Source of the DNA: Azolla pinnata
Taxonomy: Eukaryota; Streptophyta; Polypodiopsida; Salviniales; Salviniaceae
Assembly (NCBI GenBank): GCA_037176905.1
Contig: JBBBWG010030998.1
Span: 1 to 46,734, forward strand
DNA length: 46,734 nucleotides
Direction of reading: 5' to 3'
Position 1 is the first letter of the stretch, and each line of letters begins with the position of its first letter. Below the pieces are notes generated by a model, which saw only the letters and a program-made list of their open reading frames with translations, ran no database searches and had not been told where the DNA came from. Below, in pieces: positions 35,201 through 44,992 of this stretch. A program made the position numbers and the translations under genes.

Positions 35201-36545
35201 TGGATGATTGACTGGGTGACAATGTAGACAGAATATATTATACAAGAGCGCAGCGACTCGCCCTCACTTACATTGTTTGCAAGCTCTGCAGCTTCCCAAT
35301 AGAAGGAGAGATTTCCCCGCTCAGGCTCAGGCTCGAAAGGTTTCTGTTTAAAGTTGAACAGGCCCGATTAGAATTGATCATGAAATGAACTGGGATTCAA
35401 TGAATGAGCATGTCGATATGCTATCTGTGCTCGTTCTCAGCAGAACTTATGAGCCCAATTCTGCTTCGACTCACAGTCGGAGAACGATAGAGGGAGAGGG
35501 AGATGAAATCCTTCCTTCGTGAGAATGCAGAATGCATGTAAGTATGTACAGAACAGAGCGTACAGAATGCATGTATGCACACAACGAATGAATGCCTGTA
35601 CAGAAAATGTGCATGTATGCATGTAGAGAGATCTGCATTGTTGAATGTACAGAATTTGCGCAATGTTTCCTATGAATGCAAAGCACAAGATGTACGTAGG
35701 CATGTAGAGAATGCATTTGATCTATGAAGATACAGAATGTATGTATATGTATGCATGCATGCATACATGCATGATCATGGTTGTGGATATGGCGAATGCA
35801 ATGCACAGATTGCATGCATGTATTCTGCATGCGATGGAATGCCTACAGCGTTGTGACAGAGAATGTGACGTTGTCGCAGATGATTCCTCTCCAAGAACAA
35901 TGCCCTGCTGAAGCTCCCATGGCGGAGCTCGAAACCCATTCGTAGAGCTCGTTGGCGGTGTCCACGAGCGCAGACTTGACGTCCAATAGAGCTTGCTCTG
36001 CGCACACAGGAGTAGCACACAGAGAGAGAGAGCGTTGAAATCAAGAATCAAGAAGAGAAGCGTCTGAGAAAAAACAACAAATGATGGTTCTTTCGTAGCA
36101 AGACGGGGAAGATGAAGACGGTGACGAAGGAACAAGAAAGGTGTAATTTGAATTTCTGCTCAGCTTTTGCTTCTTCTTGCTTCCCTACATCATCAAGAAG
36201 AAACAGGGAGTTGCTGATCTTGTTTGTTTATCTTGCTGATGATGTAGTAGGATCAGAACATTCATCATCATCATCATCTTCTTCTTCTTCTTCTTCTTCT
36301 TCTTCTTCTTCTTCTTCTTCTTCTGCTTCTTCTAATCAAGAAGGGAGTTCGTGTTCTTCTTCCGTTTCTGCTGCTGCTGCTGCTTTTCTTGTGATCAAGA
36401 AACGAGAGGGAGCACGACATTGTATACCTTCCATAGCGGCCACGTCCATAGCGAAGCTGGGAGCTGCGGAGAGCAGCGGAGATAGAAGGAGGAGGAAGAT
36501 GAGGTGCATCCCGGCCAAGCAAGCTGAGCAAGGCGGAGAAGCCAT
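29279..36545 (-). CDS. ERECTA-family LRR receptor-like kinase (ERL1/2-like)
   Basis: Complete gene of 27 exons (3006 nt, about 1001 aa), in transcription order: 36545-36428, 35997-35847, 35343-35272, 35007-34936, 34380-34309, 34191-34120, 33984-33913, 33662-33591, 33424-33353, 33234-33166, 33019-32948, 32843-32772, 32670-32599, 32516-32445, 32356-32285, 32207-32136, 32032-31961, 31855-31784, 31664-31593, 31513-31442, 31337-31266, 31164-31093, 31012-30939, 30839-30702, 30546-30208, 30125-29758, 29659-29279. All introns are GT-AG. Signal peptide at about residues 1-32; LRR-N cap with [13 protein letters not shown] and [13 protein letters not shown]; 20 LRRs at 90-568, one per exon (72 nt, phase 2; exon 10 has 69); [11 protein letters not shown] cap; transmembrane helix at about 600-620. 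Kinase: G-loop [10 protein letters not shown] (672-681), Lys694, HRD 788-790, DFG 808-810, [15 protein letters not shown] activation segment; the C-terminus [14 protein letters not shown] matches the ERECTA tail. LRR sequence ([28 protein letters not shown]) is closer to ERL1/ERL2 than to ERECTA. The family perceives EPF/EPFL peptides with TMM and SERK partners and controls stomatal spacing and organ growth. The start could also be the in-frame ATG at 36509. Confidence 0.95.
35521..35800. repeat. Degenerate ATGCATGTA/TACAGAATGCATG minisatellite in ERL intron 2
   Basis: Irregular repeats of TACAGAATGCATGTATGC-like sequence about 30-45 bp apart within intron 35344-35846, ending in (GCAT)n. Similar GCATGTA-rich DNA occurs at 39060-39155. 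Confidence 0.75.
36262..36334. repeat. (TCA)n-(TTC)n compound microsatellite in ERL intron 1
   Basis: (TCA)5 followed by about 18 TTC units, inside intron 35998-36427. On the transcribed strand it reads as GAA/AGA. All open frames through it are by-products of the repeat. Confidence 0.92.
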
Positions 36546-36814
36546 GGCCGTGGAGGAGGAGGAGTTATGGCGGGGTATGGTTATGGCGGGGGAGTTTGCA
36601 GCTCTAAAAGCAGGAGGAGGAGGAGGGGCGGAGGGAAGGAAAAGCGAGGTATAAGAAAGGAGAAAATGCAGGTAAGCTGCGAAATGCAGGGAATGGCGAG
36701 GCGCGTGCGTGGTGCGGAGATGAAGAAGGAGATCGGATACGACGATCAGGGGAGGAGGGAGGGGAGGGTCAAGGAAGCAGAGAAGCACACCGCAGAAGGC
36801 TTCCTTCCATGGAA

Positions 36815-36849
<35 letters not shown>

Positions 36850-36973
36850 TATGGCTATGGCTATCTATGGCGATGGCGATGGCGATGGCGAGCTTGGGAA
36901 GCGAGAGCAATGGTCAGTTCTGTAACGGGACTGTAAATGCAGAGGGAGTAAAGGTATGATACATGCAGATTAG

Positions 36974-37007
<34 letters not shown>

Positions 37008-37200
37008 TGGCGATGGAGGGAGGCGAGCGAGGCGAGCGAAGCGGCAGAGATGCAGGAAGAAGATGAAGAAGAAGAAGAAGAAGAAGAAGATTGAAGATGA
37101 CGATGGGAAGAAGAAGAAGAAGAAGAAGACGAAGACGAAGAAGAAGACGAAGAAGAAGAAAAGAATAGAAGAAGAAGCGGCCGCTTTTTGCCTTTCTTTT
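36546..37200 (-). promoter_or_regulatory. GA/GAA-rich 5' flank of the ERL gene
   Basis: Two (AG)n runs (36819-36845 and 36973-37008) and a long (GAA)n-type tract (37050-37170) on the + strand, that is CT/CTT on the ERL coding strand. Plant GAGA-binding BPC factors recognise such runs, so a regulatory role is plausible but unproven. No TATA box was identified with confidence. Confidence 0.45.
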
Positions 37201-37353
37201 GTCCGCCCGCCCAGGTGTGAAACCAAAGCGCCCTGAACTGGCAATCGCCGGTCGTCCCCCGGCTGGTCTACCGGCTATGCCCGGTCAACCCCCTCTTCCT
37301 TCTCACGTGCCATCTTCTTCTTCTTCTTCTTTGCTTCTTTCTTTCTCCTTCCT

Positions 37354-37450
37354 CCTAAACCCTAAAACCCTAACCCCTAAAACCCTAACCCCTAAACCCT
37401 AAAACCCTGACCCCTAAACCCCTAAGCCCTAAGCCCTTAACCCTAAACCC
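37354..37450 (+). repeat. Interstitial telomere-like (CCCTAAA)n block upstream of the ERL gene
   Basis: About 97 bp of degenerate CCCTAAA/CCCCTAAA/CCCTAAAA monomers, including CCCTGACC and CCCTAAGC variants, starting after a CTT-rich stretch. Confidence 0.9.
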
Positions 37451-37650
37451 TGGGAAATGGAAGTGAGAAGCACCAAAACTGCTCGTCGATCGCATCGCGC
37501 CCTTGCCCGATCGGGGAAACCCCCTGACTGCTCCTGTCCCACTCCCCCGATTTACGATCATATCGTGCGGATCGATATACAACGTTTCAGAGCTTGTGCA
37601 AATATAATACGTAGGAATTGCGCTGCGGCGGATCCGCAAGGACGTCCGGA

Positions 37651-37678
37651 CAACAACAACAACAACAACAACAACAAC
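37651..37678 (+). repeat. (CAA)n microsatellite
   Basis: Nine to ten copies of CAA/AAC, flanked by GTCCGGA and CCACCACGG. Confidence 0.9.
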
Positions 37679-37930
37679 CACCACGGAAACAGAACTGCCT
37701 TCCTGCATTCGTTCGCCCGTCTGTCTGCTTTTGCGGCCGGAATCCTCCTGTCCAGAAATACTCTTGGCTTGGCAGCAAGAGCCGTCGGCGGCTTTTCTGC
37801 AGAAGGGGTATATAATGCCTTCTTCTTCTTCTGCTTCTTGCTTCTAATGGAGCAAGCGAAGCCAGGCTTTTTTACAACGTGCGATTCTTCCGAGATGCAA
37901 GAAACATTGCCCTTTTTTTTGTAAAGGCTT

Positions 37931-37970
37931 CTCCCCCCACCACCCCCACCCCCACCCCCACCCCCACCCC
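37931..37970 (+). repeat. C-rich (CCCCCA)n tract, possible G-quadruplex/i-motif
   Basis: CACCCCCACCCCCACCCC, about five CCCCCA units; the opposite strand has five or more G4-5 runs separated by single T, the standard pattern for a G-quadruplex. Confidence 0.85.
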
Positions 37971-38125
37971 ATGTGTTTGCAATCACTACTACTACTACAA
38001 CACTTGCAATGTCGCGCTCGCATCGAGTCGGGGTTATGGTTACGAGCGATCCGACCCCATGCTCTGGAAGAAGCCCCCTTTTTGTATTTTTCATTACACC
38101 ACCACCAACAACACACACACAAACA

Positions 38126-38127
<2 letters not shown>

Positions 38128-38165
<38 letters not shown>
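38128..38165 (+). repeat. (CT)n microsatellite
   Basis: About 18 CT units after ACACACACAAACACAT, followed by CGCTCTCTGC. Confidence 0.92.
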
Positions 38166-38166
<1 letters not shown>

Positions 38167-38874
38167 CTCTGCTCTTGTGTGTAATGGAATGTTGGTAGAA
38201 AGGTGGTCCTCTGACTCCTGTGGCCCATGGCCGTGGGAGATCGGTGCAGATGTATCTCGCGGCATGAGACGGAAAAAGGGGGGGAAATTAAAGGGAAAGG
38301 AAAGGACAAAGAAGAAGGGGCGGGGGCAACGGGGTTCTCTAACTAAATCCATGTTCTAATCATCGCTTGCGATGGAACAACTCGGGTGTCCTTAACCTAA
38401 CAACACTGTCGTTTCCGAACGCTTCTGGAGGAGGACGGCAGACGGAAACGGTTTCGGATTCATCGTCGCCGCCGCCGTGAGGGAAGAGACTAATGATCCG
38501 ATGCAACCAACGCGATTCCGCATGCATATGTACGTATTATACATACGGTGTACGTGCAGCTTTTGCATGTTGGTAGCATGTGCGCTGGGGACGCGGACGC
38601 ATACATCGATCGAGATCGCTCGATCGATCGATCGGCCGATTCCCGATCTCGCTCGACTCATTGAATGAGGGTCAGTGTCCCATGTGAAGAGAGAGGGAGG
38701 GGGAGGGACTAGTGGGAAATCAATGCACGAAATTGCTTCCGGAAGCCGCTTATATAAGTAAGTATATATAGCCTTTGTGTCTGGCCCGCCCGACAACGAG
38801 CTCCCCGCAGGATGAAGAATGCGAGCACAACAGCGACCTTCGATTCAATGTCATGGGGGAAGGGCATCGTTGCG

Positions 38875-39054
38875 GAAGCGGTTGTGTGTATCGGATCCCT
38901 AATCTTCAACAACAGAAGCAAATTTCGACGAGAGGAAGCGGTTGTGTGTATCGGATCCCTAATCTTCAACAACAAAAGCAAATTTCGACGAGAGGAAGCG
39001 GTTGTGCGTATCGGATCCCTAATCTTCAACAACAAAAGCAAAATTCGACGAGAG
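38875..39054 (+). repeat. Three tandem copies of an exact 60 bp unit
   Basis: Units begin GAAGCGGTTGTG(T/C)GTATCGG at 38875, 38935 and 38995, with only three or four substitutions among them and no indels. The period is a multiple of three, so frames stay open on both strands. The flanks show no promoter, splice or protein-family signal that would make it a gene. Confidence 0.93.
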
Positions 39055-39059
39055 CTCGT

Positions 39060-39155
39060 GAACATGTATGTATGGATGCATGCGCTGCGTACGTATGCAT
39101 GTACGTGTGTACGTACATACGTCTGTACGTACGTATGTATAAATGTATGTAGATG
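39060..39155 (+). repeat. GTAC/GCATGC-rich simple-sequence tract
   Basis: Irregular ATGTATG, GTACGTAC and GCATGC palindromic units directly after the 60 bp minisatellite. Confidence 0.7.
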
Positions 39156-40232
39156 GATGCGCCCCCGCATGTGAATGGACGCCGCGGCAACTTCCGTTGT
39201 CGACGTCTTCCATCGTTTATCGTGTGGTGTAAATAGGCCCAATGGAATCGCAACAGCGAACGGGATCTGCGTGACAATATGATCGATTCCCCTTTCTCGT
39301 AACTCTGTTACCGGGCTGACATCTGTCTCGTTCTCGTTGGCTGCCAACGTGAAACGGTGTCTGCGCTCCGTCTCGCTGTTACAGACTCGTTCGTTAGTCC
39401 GACGCCAGCCCCGTTACTGGATTAGAGCTTGTTCCCTTTTTTCTGGGTTTTCAGAAGCTTCTCTTCGTCCATCGCGCGATATTTCATCGCGCATTTGTCG
39501 CCGATTCCTCTTTTGTGCTCCCCCACCTCTGGGGATGAGAAAGTAGTTAGCGTCTGGATCGCATGCGCTCGTCATCGGATTGCAAGCCGTAGCTTTTCAT
39601 CTCCTCCGTACACACGCTACAAGCGATCATTTTTCTATAGCATCAGCTCTCCTTTGGGCGGACACACCACATTTAGCGCATCGGGCGTAGCAAAAACAGC
39701 TATTTTGCGGAACGGCGGGGGCCCGTCGCGATTCCGTATCGTGTATCCGGGCACCTCGATTTCGCGTTATTATTTACACATTTGTGATTGGGTCCAGCAT
39801 CGAAAAAGAAGCAAAATAAAACAAACTACGGCCGGAGATTGCCAGCGCGGTCTCGTCAATAATGCGCAAACTACATACATACACGCCTTCCTCGCTTTCG
39901 ATCGATCCTTGGAGGGGGGTTGGTTATGGAGCGCGCCCGAATGTGTAGCTGTAAATGCGATCGACATCGGGCCCTTCTTCATGGATGATGGTAACGGACT
40001 TTGCCGTACGCAAATTCTCTCGGGACTCAGTTACCTGGTCTCGGTACCTGTCAAGTGGGCGGCCCCCCGCCGTCCTGCCGCGAAAGCTCCCGTAACATCG
40101 TCAGCGACTCGGCGCAATTTGTTCTGAATGATGAGGCTTGCACGACGGTGGCCTCTCTCTCGTTCCTCGATTCTCCCAGGACTCGCTGCGTACGATCGCA
40201 CCATAACTCGGTACCCAGACTCCTGGAAGATG

Positions 40233-40236
<4 letters not shown>

Positions 40237-40286
<50 letters not shown>
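40237..40286 (+). repeat. (GA)n microsatellite
   Basis: About 24 uninterrupted GA units between GGAGATA and TTTGTTTTTACC. Confidence 0.93.
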
Positions 40287-40290
<4 letters not shown>

Positions 40291-40929
40291 TTTTACCTGG
40301 CCTAGCAAGCCCTCGATCGGTTAACAGCACTCGAGACATTCATGCAAGGTTTAGATGCATATACATTATGTTTTAAGCGAGTCGTTTGCTCTAGAAAGAA
40401 TAGGTTCGAACGACCAAGAGCCTCGGCGTGTGCTGCGCCTGAGCTCTTGCGACGTTATCCTGTTCCCTCGTTTTTGTTTCTTTTCAAAAGAAAAGATCGT
40501 ATCGTTAGTTATAAAAAAAAAAAAGACAAAGGCCCAAAACACTATTGCACGTCAGTCAGTCTGCAATGCGACAACCTAAGTCGCGGAAAATGAATCGTAT
40601 ATACCTTGGCTCTACTTAAGCGAGGTCGATCCGCCCGAATGAATGTGAAGGGAATCGTCGCCGACGAATCGCAAATACGCGCATCATCAAATGGGCATCA
40701 TCTCCCAAAGTTGTTGGGATTGGAACAAAAAACCTCTATGGCAAATAATGTAATTGATCCCTGAATCCAATTAATCCCATCCGATCTAATTCTCTGCCAC
40801 ACTTTGTTTTCTCCCTCCCCCCCCCCTGTTTTTTTAGTTCTTCTTCTTCATTTTTTTTGTACTGTTCAAAAAGATTTGAATGGCATGGAATTTGACCAAG
40901 TGTGTGGGGGGCGTTTGACCAGGGACAAA

Positions 40930-41167
40930 ATAAAAAAGAAAAAGGAAAAAAAAAAGATTTAAAAACCGAAAAACAAAAAGCAAAAAAACAGAAATAAACA
41001 AAATCCTTCAGGAGCTTTTCATTTTTTAAAAACGAGTCGGTTTTTGTTTGTGTTTTTGTAGTTCGGAGGACAAAATTGCAAAAAACAAAAAAAACAAAAA
41101 AAACAAAAAAAGTAACAAAAATTAAGAAGAGTAAATCCATTCAAACCGAAAAGGAAAACAGGTCGTG

Positions 41168-41199
<32 letters not shown>

Positions 41200-41205
41200 T
41201 TATTC
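40930..41205 (+). repeat. A-rich low-complexity DNA and (ATTT)n microsatellite
   Basis: AAAAACAAAAAAAACAAAAA-type DNA (40930-41120) followed by about eight TTTA units at 41169-41203. No poly-A-tailed element body is recognisable next to it. Confidence 0.8.
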
Positions 41206-41463
41206 GGTTCTTTTTTATCCGTTAGAGAGAGACAAGAGAGAGAGAGAGAGAGAGTAAATAAGACGAAAATTCCAAGAGAGTTAAAAATAAAAACGGAAGG
41301 AAGAGAGAGGATTAAAAAACGATGGTGTCAGAACGAATAATTATAATCCCAATAATTAATTCCTATTATTATTGTTATTATTATTGTTATTTATTCGTAT
41401 TGGTTTGCGTTCACACCTGCGGGGCCTCACTGTCCGGACACTTGGCTTGGAATGCTAGCCACG

Positions 41464-41532
41464 CCACGTGTCGCCTCCTTATTGGCCCACGTGTCGCCGG
41501 CCTATTAGCCGGTTCTACCAGGCCACGTCACG
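41464..41532. promoter_or_regulatory. Cluster of ACGTG (G-box/ABRE-like) motifs
   Basis: CCACGTGTCGCC occurs at 41464-41475 and again at 41488-41499, and CCACGTCACG at 41523-41532, with an ATTGG (CCAAT) motif between. These match bZIP/bHLH targets, but no gene start can be assigned to them here. Confidence 0.5.
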
Positions 41533-41610
41533 CCCAAATGCCCAAAACAAAACCAACTCTTTGAAAGCTTATTAATATTATATCTGTAATGTATGTGTTA
41601 GTAATTTAAC

Positions 41611-41670
41611 GCGCGATTCGAACCCAAGACCCCTTTAAATAAAGCGTTTAGCCGACGCGGTTCTTAGCCT
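41611..41670 (-). repeat. tRNA-like (SINE-type) fragment
   Basis: Minus strand reads GGGTTCGAATC (41625-41615), a perfect pol III B-box core, preceded by GTCGGCTAAACGC, which resembles a D-arm/A-box region. It does not fold into a full cloverleaf by eye, so it is better read as a tRNA-derived repeat fragment than a functional tRNA. Confidence 0.4.
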
Positions 41671-42150
41671 TGATCTCGTTCGCAGCAAAGCGATGGACCT
41701 TCTCTCGACTCGATCGATCGGCCTTTTTCTTAGCGGGAGACCGCGAAAAGATCAAACGCTACATTGCTCATCAGAGGACAACAGAGTAGAACTGCGAGGA
41801 GATTGTGCTTAGGACCGCGAGGAGGCTGATTTTCTGGAAGCGCGGGAAGGTCGATTTTCAACCGCCGTCTTTGCAGCCCCGCGAGTTTCCGAAAGCGAAG
41901 CATCATTGCTTCGAGCCTTCGATCGTCGCAACGCGTTGCTTCGCCCCCGCTGTGAGAACCGAGGACGATACGGTGCATTTAAAATGTATCTTCGGAGCAA
42001 GAATGGCAGCCCATCTCAAGAATCGGGCTCGCATTATTGCCACGGATCACACAACACTCTGCCACAACTACCGCTAATCATCATCTCTTTATTCTTCCCT
42101 TTCGGGATCGAGCTTCGCCTGCCTGCATTCGATTCCCGATCATCCCTAAG

Positions 42151-42188
42151 CCCGAAACCCTAAACCCTAAACCCGAAACCTGAAACCT
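42151..42188 (+). repeat. Short telomere-like block
   Basis: CCCGAAACCCTAAACCCTAA followed by ACCCGAAACCTGAAACC; monomers mix CCCTAAA and CCCGAAA. Confidence 0.8.
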
Positions 42189-42329
42189 CTCGACACGCAT
42201 ACACCCATCCGTGCATACCGTGCATACCATACCATACATTCAGGTGCAGTCATCGACTAGTGGCCAATGTTTTGCTACTGATTATGATTAGACCCCACTT
42301 AAGAAAACAAAGTTTAACACGCTATGTCG

Positions 42330-42386
42330 GGTCAATATCAAGTCAAAGTCAAAGTCAAGCCATGGCCAAAGTCAAGATATGGTCAA
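42330..42386 (-). promoter_or_regulatory. W-box cluster
   Basis: Six TTGAC(C/T) cores on the minus strand within 57 bp (at 42330, 42341, 42347, 42353, 42370 and 42381); three of them are a strict 6 bp tandem of AGTCAA. WRKY factors bind such sites. No adjacent gene is recognised. Confidence 0.5.
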
Positions 42387-43479
42387 TGTGAAGTGGTCGA
42401 GCATTTCCCGGGCTAGCCCATACAAATTAAGCAAATCAATCATCTTCTTTAGAAAAGAAGAAAAGCAAAGAAATGGAAATTTCCGCCCATTTTGGCTTGG
42501 GCAACTCCCGTTTTGCCCACCTGATAAATTTCGGCATGAGTATGGTTTTTTTAACCTTGTTCGTACACGAAGTACAAGCATGTTCTTCTGGCTTAGCAAG
42601 CGGCCGATTCCTGTCGGCGCTTCTGTGCGCGATTTTTTCACCATCGTTTAAAATTTGCGGAGGAGGAATTGAATAAGGGTAGAGAAACCACCACCCGCCT
42701 GCTCTTAAAAAACAAAAAAAGACTCTATAACTCCATAGAGAAGAAGAGAGGAGATTTGGGAGCTGGCCAATCTTGGGCGGACATCTAGCACCAGCTTTTG
42801 GTACCAACGTAAATGTGTAGATACCAGACAAAAGGCAAGCTTGACACTTAGCAGTCCCAAACAGACCAAGATGGAGATATGCCGAAAGGCATAGCTTCTT
42901 TCTTTCTCTCTCTTTCTCTCTCTTTTTTCCTTTTCTTTTTTTCTCTTGTAATGTCCAGTCCATCATCGAATCCAAAATCACGTAAAAAGCTCGTCGATTT
43001 CTTTTAGCGCAGCACGTTGCCACTTTGCAAGACTGGGGAGCGGTTTTGTTGCTGGAATTGGGTGGTGAGTGGTTTTTGGAGTACAAGAGTGGTCCTGGCA
43101 TGATAAGGATATTGTTCAAGTAATAGAGTATGTGGCCCAAATAGTTGAGCTTGACACATTGCCTGTATTGTGACATGCCTTCTAGAACTTCTATAGCCAA
43201 TGAACGCATATATCCTAGTTGTATATGACAAGATGTGCGGCTAGAGTGTGTGCTTGTTGCTTTGATGAGGAACCCAAACTACAATGATTTGTAGTTGTCT
43301 TTCTATGTAGCTCGCACATTCTACAAATTAAAGTTGATGTCAAGCATTGGATGAAGATACACAAGATTAAAAACAAAATATCATTGATCTAGCTACAAAT
43401 GAAAAAAACATGGAACAAAATATATGTTGTTGGGTATTTTGTCCTTCATGTCAATATTTGATACTTAAATGAACTTGCA

Positions 43480-43620
43480 TCTACATGTGTGTTTGCATAT
43501 ATAGGTGAATATGTTTATATATGATTGTTTACAGGTGAATATACATCAAACATGTACATATATAGATAAATATGTATATATCTATGCATAGATTAATATA
43601 CATGCATATATGCATACTAA
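43480..43620. repeat. TATATG/CATATA-rich repeat, copy 1
   Basis: Contains CATCAAACATGTACATATAT at 43544, identical to the sequence at 44029 (distance 485 bp). The surrounding sequence is GAATATG/CATATA-rich in both. Confidence 0.75.
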
Positions 43621-43770
43621 TATAATCCAATTTGTAGCTATGTTGCACTAAGTAGAACTTATATTCCGTGAATTTTACTACTATTATCACATGTTGGATG
43701 TGTTGTTTACTTGCTATTACAAATTTACCTCGACCATACTTCATATTTATTATAACATTGTGTCCAAAAC

Positions 43771-43829
43771 AAGATTTAAACCCATAATCTCATTTGAGAC
43801 AATCAAGTAATTTATCCAATTGGTCAAAC
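43771..43829 (-). repeat. tRNA-like head of an interspersed repeat, left copy
   Basis: Minus strand carries GGGTTTAAATCTTG after CAATTGGATAAATTAC, matching A-box then B-box order with the CG of the B box changed to TA. Directly related to 46361-46432 in the same orientation. Confidence 0.5.
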
Positions 43830-43859
43830 ATACAATTATGTTATTATTAGGTATGTCAT

Positions 43860-44148
43860 TATGATCCAAAATGTTCAATATCCACATATCTATCCATATA
43901 CACATTGATATGCTTCTATATTCTGAAATATATACATATACATCTGTATGTACATGTAAATTTACATGAATATATAACTATTCGTGTGTATATGTATGTA
44001 TGTATGTATGTATATTCGAGCGAATATTCATCAAACATGTACATATATAGGTGAATATGCATGTATGTATACATGTGAATATCAATGTACAGGTAAAAAT
44101 TCTAGTATGTAAGTATATAGAGATAAATGAATATGTATAGGAGGAGAT
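43860..44148. repeat. TATATG/CATATA-rich repeat, copy 2
   Basis: Follows the left tRNA-like head. Contains (TATG)n at 43990-44012 and CATCAAACATGTACATATAT at 44029. It ends where the left inverted arm begins. Confidence 0.7.
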
Positions 44149-44992
44149 AAATAAGTAAGAAGGTAAAATATCCCACATGAATCGTCTCAAAAGGCCTCCT
44201 ATATAAATAGGCAATAGGGGCTTAAGTTTCTCATTCTTCTTCAAAATTCTCAAACTATTTAGCTTTTAAAGTACAAAAGTTTCTGAAGATATATGTATGT
44301 TTTTAAATTGAGAATAGAATTAAGTATACAAGAATAAATAAATGAGAATCTAATATTTAAAAGATTGTTTTAATTTAAATATTTGTAGCTAAATTTGTAA
44401 TAAGAATTATGGCTAAACTTGTAGTAATAATCAAGTCAACAATTGCAGTAATAGTTGTGTCTATATTTGCAGCTATAGTTGATGTAAATGTTCCGTTTAC
44501 ATGTGTAGTATGATCGCGTCTATGGGTACAGATACAATTGCAATAAAAGTCATATTTACAGGTGCAATAAAGGTCGTATCTATAGGTCCAACTATAGGTG
44601 CAAAAAAGGTCTCGTCTATAGGTCCAACTACAAGTGTAATAAAGGGTGCGTGTACATGTGCAATAAAATTTGCGTCTAGAGGTGCAGTAAAGGTCGCGTC
44701 TAGAGATGCAGTAAAAGTCGCGTCTATAGGTAGAGTAAAGGTCGTGTATATATGTGCAATATTTACAGTAAAGGTTTTAATAAAGGTTGCGGTAAAACTT
44801 GTAGTAAAGTCGCAGTAAAGGTCATAGTAATTTGTGGTAAAGGTCATGTTAAAGGTTGTGGCAAAGGTCGATGTAAAAGCGTGACAAATTTTTTTATGTC
44901 TTTTAACTTAAATTTTGTTGTGATTTTTAAGGAAATTTACTGAAAAAATTTCATGGTAAATGGCATGTCGAACTTGTCAATACCTTGTAGTG
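44149..44992 (+). mobile_element. Left arm of a long inverted repeat with CACTA-like inner terminus
   Basis: Homologous in reverse to 45588-46297. From the outside in: AAGTAAGAAGGTAAAATATC, a leader-like AT-rich part, TTTAAATATTTGTAGCTAAA, an array of about nine 30 bp units (GGTGCAGTAAAGGTCGCGTC type, 44510-44760), shorter GTAAAGGTTGCGG units (44765-44880), and an end ACTTGTCAATACCTTGTAGTG at 44992. Homology between arms stops exactly at that end. Subterminal arrays of short repeats next to a CACTA terminus are typical of En/Spm-type transposons. No transposase is present, so this would be a non-autonomous piece. Confidence 0.6.

Noticed and set aside
36336..36788. Longer N-terminus for the ERL protein using upstream Met codons in the same frame
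   Set aside because: The extra residues are encoded by GA/CT-rich leader DNA and would bury the signal peptide; starts at 36545 or 36509 leave it at the N-terminus.
38875..39054. CRISPR-like regularly spaced repeat
   Set aside because: The whole 60 bp unit repeats with no variable spacers, and the window is plant nuclear DNA.
39429..40127. 232-codon frame on the + strand
   Set aside because: No domain, no coding-like composition, and no paralogue; it lies among microsatellites in CpG-rich intergenic DNA.
40736..41140. Phe-rich minus-strand frame resembling a membrane protein
   Set aside because: It is the reverse of an A-rich low-complexity tract.
42436..43209. 257-codon frame on the - strand
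   Set aside because: Contains a Lys/Arg/Glu run from a CT-rich microsatellite and no recognisable motif; most likely chance, though part could be an old repeat.
44497..44847. 116-codon minus-strand frame with repeats like APIDATFTA
   Set aside because: It simply translates the 30 bp subterminal array of the left inverted arm.
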